22,272 nucleotides of DNA from Chromera velia (lineage: Eukaryota > Sar > Chromeraceae). Location: assembly GCA_018398765.1 (NCBI GenBank), contig JAHBMJ010001598.1:1-22272 (forward strand), read 5' to 3'. The notes under the pieces were generated by a model that was given only the letters and a program-made list of their open reading frames with translations, was not told where the DNA came from and searched no databases. This document shows positions 17,901-22,272 of this stretch, piece by piece (positions within the stretch are counted from its first letter, which is position 1; every line of letters begins with the position of its first letter). The position numbers and the translations under genes are program-made.

Positions 17901-20900
17901 GGGCGCACTTTGTCTGTTGATTGTTGAAAGAGGGGGTAGGCAACGAGACAAATGGGCGGAGCGGCTGAGAGATGCAGAGAGAGGGGGCAGAGACTAATAG
18001 ATGGGCTCAAGAACTACGGAAAGAAACACGCGCACGCTTGAGAGACTGAAGCAGAAATATGCAGAGAGCGCGAAACAGAGATGGAAGAAAACACGAGAAA
18101 TTAAAGATAAAGATAACCAGACTCACATAAAATGACAAAATCAGAGGCGGAGAGAGACAGAAAGAGAGGCCGTATAGGCGATGCTGGTTGTCTTTCGCTG
18201 AATGTAGCGAGAGAGAAACTGACGCCATGGCACGCAGAGGCAGGAGGATACATCCCACAGAAGGGCTTAGATCAGATCTTCCCTCCGACGGGAGAGAGTA
18301 TACGAGCCAATCATTTGATTGCTGACCGGAGTCTCGACAGGAAACCTGTACAGGGAGACGTTGCCTTATCTTGTTAGCGCGACTTGCAGCTCGATCGCTG
18401 TAAAGACACGGGAGTCGAAAACTCCGATACATTGAATTTCAGTCACACCATCCTGTAGATATAAATTGTTCCGCCTGTATATCCTGCAGGAAAGCAAGGA
18501 AGACTGAGAAGGACAGACAAATGGGGAAGCTGACTTTGACACATTAGGTACTGGGAACCGCAACACCTGTTGGGACCTCAGAGACTGAGATATCCTCAAA
18601 CCCAATTTCAAACACTTGTATGGTAGCACTGACACGGAAGTATCTCGGGTCAGCTGTTCTTGCCACAAAAACCGTATGAGAAGCTTTGGTTGGCTTGATC
18701 ATCTCGGGAAACGAATTTTGAGTCTGCTCACCAAAAGGAGATGGTATGTTCAGACCTGGCAGAGACGGAGTTAAATGTATAATTCACTGCTCTTCACAAG
18801 AATCTATATGGCAAGTCGAGATCGTTATCGATATATATATATTGACGGTGTGTGAATACTGAATCTCGTGCATTAACATGCAGAGAGAGAGAGAGATATT
18901 CGCCCTACCGGCGAATACCGGCGACATACCGGCGACACATCATGCATGCAGTCTGTCAGTCTCAGTGGTACCGAGAGCAGCTATTAATAAAATAACTGTG
19001 GACACAACACTCTCTGTGCCCACTCTGTGTTATCTGTGTGTGTGGGATTTACAGCTACAAGTTCACAGTCAACTACCGTACAACGACTCCATCAAGAGTC
19101 TCTGTTAACACCCCACTAAGCTATACCTGGTTATTAAGGGATATAAAGAGGATGAAAGAATCTGAGTTAACTCAGTACACAACACACTCTGTTGCTACCT
19201 ACCACACATACAGAATTAATCTGGTATACAACAGTACTAAGGGTATAGATGGAAGGTTGGATGGTATGGTGGAGGGCGACGTGAGGGAGTTATATTCTGG
19301 AATACAGAGTGAATAGGAAGGGCTGAATGGTCTCAGCCCGATTGAGCTCCTAATCTTCTATCTCTATCCACACAGTGTTGTGTCTCTTGTATTTGTGTGT
19401 GTGGGAGAGAGGAATAACACCATACAGTCCCACGCATAAATGGTATCACTGAATAACCAGGTCTACCGCATATCCTACCCACACAGTGTTGTGTCTTTTG
19501 TATCTGTGTGTGTGGGATTATTGGTAGTAGGGAGGGCGGCCTGGCCTGTCAAAAAAAGGAGCCGGTCAAGACTGCCAGGCTCATCAAATATCCCTGGACC
19601 GTCAAACAATAGCCTGGCCCGTCAAATATCTCTGGCCCGTCAAATATTCCTGGCCCGTCAAACATTTATGGCCCGTCAAATGTCCCCAGCCGGATAATTT
19701 GAATTCCAAGGCACTCACCCTTTTAGTCATATATGGCGCGGCGCGCGCAAGGCACTCACCCGTAGCGTTTGGTTAATTTTTTGCTTGCGGGACCGTTTTT
19801 GGCGGTACTCTTTCCGGGGCCCCCGCGCGACCCCCTTTTTTGACCGTGAGGGTTCGCGCGAGGCACTCACCAAAACGTATGCAGGGGCGTGTGGCTAAAA
19901 AAAAATGGCTCGCTATATTAAGTATAGTAGATGGCCCCAGAAAGCGTAGTATGCATGCATGCATGGGAGAGACACTATTGCCTCGGGGGGCAGCTCAGCT
20001 CTACTGAGATCAGCCGAGAGGCCCTGAGATCGCACGCATCCGTATAATGCATTTTTTCATTTTTTAGGGGGGGATTCGGTTCTGTCTCCGTCACGGTCGG
20101 TGTTGCCCAAATTCCAAAATGTGCCCTTCAAACAACTCGCACGGAGCCGCGATTGCATTATAATATTATATACTTTGCTCTTCATGGTACATGCCCCTCT
20201 AGTATAACTCGCACGGAGTTAATTGCATATATGTTTATACGTGGTCCTAGACGCAATCCCGAAAAATATATTTTGCGCACGTTGCCGTGGCCCCCGCCAT
20301 TTGCCCATGCATGCATTGCAGGCAAGACATGCCCAACATGCAATCAAATTATGGCCGAACCCCTAAATGGCCCCCCGAGGCACTCATCCAACTGGTTGGG
20401 TGTGTCCCGTAAATTAAGGAAAGATTAATAATTCAGTTTTTTGTCTCCATCATGCCGGGGCCCAGGGCCTCGGTTCTTGTCTAGATCTGTACACCCCCAC
20501 GACCGGGGTCAACGGGTAACGCGGAACTGTGTCGTCCGATCTCGACACCCATCCGTCACGTATGGTGGGCTCCATACGAATGGTCGCAAGAAAACAATCC
20601 CTCTACCAAAAAAGAGAGAAACGTGCCCCTCAAGCAATATATGCGGGATGCCGGTATACACAAAGCGGCCACGCAAACGCATTCAATTATAATTGAGCTA
20701 TATAGAGGATCGATCTTTGATGGCAAAAAAGAACTGGTATATGACAGACGTAGCTGCATATTCTCCTGTACACCTGGAAGATGGAGGTAACAGGTCCACC
20801 AGTAAGTTCAAATTTGCAGTCAATCCTCCGTCTGTGCATGTAGCTAAGCAGCAGCTTTTTGACTGACCTTGCTACAAGAATTAGTGTACTCTGCATGCAC

Positions 20901-22171
20901 AGTTCAATTAAGCATCTGTGTGGACACATGGTGAGAGAATCAAATCTTCAGGCAGAAGTCCTATATGACTCCTATATGAAAATAAACACACAAACGTTGA
21001 ACTTCTCTCCATTTCCATCTTTCTATCTGTTTACATGAAATAGAGTGGACTCCAAAGTAGAACTTAGTAGAATTCAAAGTAACTTTTAAATTTACTATAT
21101 TCTAGCTTCATTATAAAGTAAAACTAGGTTGTTTAAAGCAATCTAGAGCCTTTTAAAGCATTTAAAATCGTTACTCCTGTGCGAATCTGCTCAAATGTGC
21201 TCAAAAGACCGGTTGATTAGCTAGGGTGCATGGTAGGAAAAATTATGATCACCGCGGCAAGTAGAAGTTAGTGAACATTACCTGCAAAGAAATACACAGG
21301 CACAACACTAATGGATACGCTCAAAGGCAACGTTTAGCGCCGCCAATCAACTATAAAGAATTGCTTTTTTTGCAAGGGAAACAGTGCAGGAAGGAGGGCT
21401 TCATAGCTAGACTGGTCAGACCGGACAGGAAGCGGTCAGTAGGGGTTGGAGAAAATTCCAAAGAACAGAGCACAGAGACAACATAATTCTTTTCATAAAG
21501 AACTCACACTACACAGTGCAAAAGCTTGCAAATCGTTCTGTGTGTATCAATGAAAAACTGTGAAAAAGAAGCACAGGTCCGTAGGTAGATCCAGATGTTT
21601 AGACGGAGACCAGTACGGAATGCCACAAATGAGAAAGGATGAACGAGTAAGGAGCACTTGCGTCAGGATAGTATGAACCGCTTTCAAAGACTGACACACA
21701 CGGAGCAAGTGGAAGACATTCAAAAGTTTTACTATATGTATGAAAGCTGAGCGATTGGTCTGGGTGGAAAAATGTTTGGCACGACTGAGAGCTGTGCAAA
21801 GCTTCAGAAGAGGCGGTCAAAAAATGGAAGCTCCAGCAGACTCTCCATCGACCCTCTCTCAGTGACCTCCCTTGTGCGTTTCTATTAAGCTCCTAGCAGA
21901 ACAAAAAAGCTGAATGCTAAGTAAATCATCATGCAAAGCGAGAGAGCGAGCCGCGCTTCCTTAACTGACCTGCAGGTATCTCCAATTCTCCATTCACCAA
22001 CACCTGCAAACACGGAGGAACGGGCATTCACGCTTTGTGCAGTCAAGGAAGCACTTCTGTCTAGCTTATTCTGCGTGCACAAGGTCCCAAAAAAAAGATC
22101 AAGAGCCTAAAAAGCAGCGGGTCTGGACAGGCTGACCTGGGGGTTAACTGCGGGGCTCCTAAGACGATGAC
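12927..22171 (-). CDS. Unrecognised multi-exon protein, 16 exons in window, 5' end missing
   Basis: Exons in transcript order: 22171-22137, 22003-21970, 18755-18567, 18483-18449, 17831-17552, 17386-17256, 17153-16931, 16587-16174, 15861-15667, 15605-15548, 15322-15283, 14774-14585, 14304-14212, 13907-13661, 13605-13569, 13517-12927. They total 2792 nt, 929 residues and a TAA stop, with every junction phase matching. Most acceptors read TGCAG; six donors begin GTC. Visible in the protein: a beta-rich start (residues 24-86), a Ser-rich then acidic stretch (98-190), a helical middle (310-512), and a Lys/Arg-rich C-terminus. I recognise no family, catalytic motif, signal peptide or membrane segment. 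Several exons are 34-58 nt microexons. It is convergent with the ankyrin-membrane gene. The overall gene is likely; individual boundaries are tentative. Confidence 0.65.
13569..13605 (-). CDS. Orphan gene, 37-nt microexon
   Basis: After GTCTTGCAG; reads TGECLWACLLHQ and ends CATCAG|GTCAAG. Phase 2 in, 0 out, matching both sides. It continues as LLHQ-TELETAVMATISRLF, a plausible single helix. Confidence 0.5.
13661..13907 (-). CDS. Orphan gene, exon 13907-13661
   Basis: Acceptor GCCTGACTGCAG. Encodes WRSSREVVEGWRPTENRFDL, LYHLVMEPFKRYLVECALEE, GVAVKPKTTGKESSLFRVVP and a Pro/Gly-rich end; donor GTGGG|TGAGG region read as GG|GTGAGG (phase 2). Strong coding signal: an amphipathic helical segment, then a flexible stretch. 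Confidence 0.65.
14212..14304 (-). CDS. Orphan gene, exon 14304-14212
   Basis: After CTGATTCCAG; reads LKEESDRRRLCRGSAKLAG and NEGKKVDPFCT, basic. Donor ACGA|GTGAAG keeps phase; GTACGA a few bases earlier also would. An upstream TGTGCAG at 14333 is an alternative acceptor but its frame closes. Confidence 0.5.
14305..14584 (-). other. Intron with (GA)n
   Basis: 280 nt; an AG dinucleotide run at about 14370-14401 is the only feature. Confidence 0.6.
14585..14774 (-). CDS. Orphan gene, exon 14774-14585
   Basis: Acceptor CCTGACTGCAG. Reads VPKDESDLEPVRSALSSKSL, ETSVRDTINSAFPDI and a Ser/Ala tail SASASGISSVG; ends GTCG|GTAGGT. Polar and helical. Composition and both sites support it. Confidence 0.65.
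14775..15282 (-). other. Intron with compound (CA)n(GA)n(AAAG)n(CAAG)n repeat
   Basis: 508 nt. Successive plus-strand blocks: AC at 14830-14867, AG to about 14957, AAAG to about 14985, CAAG to about 15001. Confidence 0.75.
15283..15322 (-). CDS. Orphan gene, 40-nt microexon
   Basis: After ACTTCCCAG; reads FWRGSSKEEQYEE and stops at GAAGAA|GTCAAA before an in-frame TAA. Joined to the next exon it gives QYEE-VPKDESDLEPV, a smooth acidic continuation. Confidence 0.45.
15548..15605 (-). CDS. Orphan gene, 58-nt exon
   Basis: After CAGTGTGTGCAG; reads TTCACKEAGWRLPEELQA, a CxC-type pair then a helix. Phase 1 to 2. Donor GTGTAA. Moderate support. Confidence 0.45.
15667..15861 (-). CDS. Orphan gene, exon 15861-15667
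   Basis: Acceptor AATCTCTGCAG. Encodes RPVKLLLEVTLGQFGHCPLV, NVLINTYGG and a segment with QNFFFRGSDGQEGCFIAEVL. The three Phe codons come from a run of ten T, where a sequencing indel would shift the frame. Donor CAGAG|GTTGAA is weak. Confidence 0.6.
15862..16173 (-). other. Intron of the orphan gene with (GA)n and (CA)n
   Basis: 312 nt. Holds a GA run at about 16048-16073 and CA-rich sequence near 16007-16020. GTCAGT donor, CTGCAG acceptor. Confidence 0.6.
16174..16587 (-). CDS. Orphan gene, longest internal exon (414 nt)
   Basis: Follows CTCTCTCTGCAG. Encodes VFLGNPKIAEAMKSIL, then a helical region LHDAVEGIRLLIIDALQRHG, strands WTISMDGSERVAAYRLVMEP and SLHLRRLHPDRRPSLDDL, and ends TRIEMRPA at CTGCAA|GTCAGT. 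A GTGAGA donor at 16210 is stronger by consensus but gives the wrong phase for the next exon. Convincing coding composition; no family recognised. Confidence 0.7.
16588..16930 (-). other. Intron of the orphan gene
   Basis: 343 nt, GTGAGT donor, TCTCTCTGCAG acceptor. An in-frame ATG at 16684 reads straight into the next exon, so an alternative internal start is conceivable. Nothing else seen. Confidence 0.6.
16931..17153 (-). CDS. Orphan gene, exon 17153-16931
   Basis: Strong sites on both sides: CCCCTCTGTGCAG acceptor and GTATGG|GTGAGT donor. Phase 0 to 1 selects the frame CPARTSSLSSACVSTVFALP, ending with VQFERFHIRM. A second open frame (PVKGRLRRLIFSKQVLKYG) looks protein-like but fits neither neighbour. 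Confidence 0.6.
17256..17386 (-). CDS. Orphan gene, exon 17386-17256
   Basis: After TGCCTGCAG; reads TAGSVVDRVTASLEIPTPG, a Gly/Ala linker and RKVLRPYFCPFLQ, ending TTCAG|GTCAGA. Its start needs one base from the previous exon and its end is phase 0; both neighbours agree. Confidence 0.6.
17552..17831 (-). CDS. Orphan gene, Ser-rich/acidic exon
   Basis: 280 nt between GCGTACAG and GTAAAG. It starts GFTSSTSITSSSSSSASV, followed by SGVKEGLPERSTLSRS and a Gly/Asp/Glu-rich end (ESRGNEDGSDAEEDFEGEA). It is probably disordered and a candidate phosphorylated linker. An alternative acceptor TGTAG about 22 nt upstream has a better pyrimidine tract but implies a different phase. Confidence 0.6.
17832..18448 (-). 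other. Intron of the orphan gene, possible missed exon
   Basis: 617 nt. The flanking exons join in phase 0, so any hidden exon must be a multiple of three. An open frame reading QRLPVQVSCRDSGQQSNDWL near 18340-18280 is the best candidate, but I found no matching acceptor-donor pair. Confidence 0.45.
18449..18483 (-). CDS. Orphan gene, 35-nt microexon
   Basis: Between TTTCCTGCAG and GTGTGA; encodes YTGGTIYIYRM, continuing the strand-like pattern (EVPTG-YTGGTIYIYRM). Phase fits both neighbours, but the donor is weak. Another frame here stays open to 18366 and is an alternative. Confidence 0.45.
18567..18755 (-). CDS. Orphan gene, beta-rich exon (189 nt)
   Basis: It follows CTCTGCCAG and reads LNIPSPFGEQTQNSFPEMI, then SHTVFVARTADPRYFRVSAT and IQVFEIGFEDISVSEVPTG, alternating hydrophobic residues typical of beta strands. 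It ends CAACAG|GTGTTG in phase 1; CCCA|GTACCT slightly later would also fit phase. One of the best coding signals of this gene. Confidence 0.65.
18897..18917. repeat. Perfect 8-bp hairpin TATTCGCC-CTACC-GGCGAATA
   Basis: The stems at 18897-18904 and 18910-18917 are exact reverse complements around a 5-nt loop. The 3' arm starts a set of three ATACCGGCGA-type tandem words ending near 18936. Confidence 0.8.
19021..19517 (+). repeat. Three dispersed copies of a 39-bp TGTGTGTGTGGGA module
   Basis: Near-identical 39-bp copies at 19368-19406 and 19479-19517 start CCACACAGTGTTGTGTCT and end TGTGTGTGTGGGA. A diverged third copy lies at about 19021-19047. The unit begins with the imperfect dyad CACACAGTGTTGTG. 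Confidence 0.85.
19541..19690 (+). repeat. Degenerate VNTR of 18-20 bp CTGGCCCGTCAAATATC units
   Basis: About eight units; the later ones (from about 19590) are the most regular, each with GGCCCGTCAAA or GGACCGTCAAA and variable ATATCT, ATATTC, CATTTA ends. The earlier units are eroded (CTGGCCTGTCAAAAA, CCGGTCAAG). Confidence 0.85.
19708..20388 (+). repeat. Four dispersed AGGCACTCACC words
   Basis: Copies at 19709, 19750, 19861 and 20378 (the last with CATCC). The first two share AAGGCACTCACCC. They sit in a CpG-rich patch (GCGCGGCGCGCGC at 19736-19748 and nearby). Confidence 0.75.
20134..20218 (+). repeat. 13-bp direct repeat AACTCGCACGGAG, 72 bp apart
   Basis: Exact copies at 20134-20146 and 20206-20218. 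Both are preceded by TGCCC(T/C)TC and followed by ATTGCAT, so the duplicated unit is about 36 bp. A third TGCCCCTCAAGCA occurs at about 20625. Confidence 0.8.
21970..22003 (-). CDS. Orphan gene, 34-nt microexon
   Basis: Between GTTTGCAG and GTCAGT; encodes VLVNGELEIPA and ends in phase 1, as the exon 3.2 kb downstream requires. Too short to prove alone; support comes from both splice sites and phase. Confidence 0.5.
22137..22171 (-). CDS. Orphan gene, exon at right edge (35 nt)
   Basis: Flanked by CTTTCCTTGCAG and GTCAGC. Only one of three phases avoids a stop when joined to the next exon; it reads HRLRSPAVNPQ into VLVNGELEIPA. The gene continues upstream beyond the window. Confidence 0.5.
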
Positions 22172-22260
22172 CTGCAAGGAAAGAGTAAGGAGAGCGATGA
22201 GGGCAGCAGTACTTTAATACCTGACTGTTTTGGGTCAGGGACCTCGAGTTGGGTCGGACA

Positions 22261-22272
22261 CCCCCCCCCCCC
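22261..22272. repeat. Poly-C run at window end
   Basis: Twelve consecutive C close the window. It may be a real homopolymer or G-rich tract that stops an assembly. Confidence 0.6.

Larger units (their letters stand above)
18756..21969 (-). other. 3.2 kb repeat-filled intron of the orphan gene
   Basis: Several times longer than any other intron here (roughly 50-620 nt). It contains a hairpin at 18897, a 39-bp module family (19021-19517), a CCCGTCAAA VNTR (19541-19690), AGGCACTCACC copies (19708-20388) and AACTCGCACGGAG copies (20134-20218). Frames of 60-90 codons in it look random. The 20450-21960 part is AT-rich with nothing recognisable. Insertion of mobile or satellite DNA is the likely cause of its length. 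Confidence 0.55.

Noticed and set aside
19541-19690. CRISPR array
   Set aside because: Units are 18-20 bp with no separate unique spacers of fixed length, and the genome is eukaryotic; this is a minisatellite.

Overview
This window reads as nuclear DNA of a eukaryotic alga or protist. Genes are split by many introns, (CT)n, (TG)n, (GTTT)n and (TGTC)n microsatellites are everywhere, ATGCATGC-type runs recur, and most splice acceptors end in TGCAG. The style (large ankyrin-repeat proteins, intron-dense GC-balanced genes) resembles a chromerid alga such as Chromera velia. That assignment is inference from sequence style only; no ribosomal or organelle marker is present.

Layout. (1) 1-2312, plus strand: an ankyrin-repeat gene with nine nearly identical 33-residue repeats between divergent capping repeats, preceded by microsatellite-rich sequence that is probably partly intron or 5' UTR. 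(2) 2987-10023, plus strand: a seven-exon gene for about 1614 residues, with roughly fifteen divergent ankyrin repeats followed by six predicted membrane segments and a polar, disordered tail. Every splice junction keeps frame. (3) 10024-12926: a 2.9 kb spacer with no credible gene. It holds a candidate polyadenylation signal, a possible SINE remnant and AT-rich blocks with short direct and inverted GGTGCA repeats. (4) 12927-22171, minus strand, convergent with gene 2: a gene I assembled from 16 exons joined in frame (929 residues within the window, 5' end beyond the right edge). The product is not recognised. (5) Inside it, 18756-21969 is one 3.2 kb intron packed with four unrelated repeat families.

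How the genes work together: the two ankyrin genes are adjacent and co-oriented, and a phase-compatible splice could even join them, so they may be one locus or a local family. The second encodes a membrane-anchored ankyrin scaffold that looks like a TRP channel in outline but has no room for a pore loop. Nothing links the convergent orphan gene to them functionally. The ends of some exons rest on hand-chosen splice sites. Frame continuity is strong support for the series as a whole, less for any single boundary.
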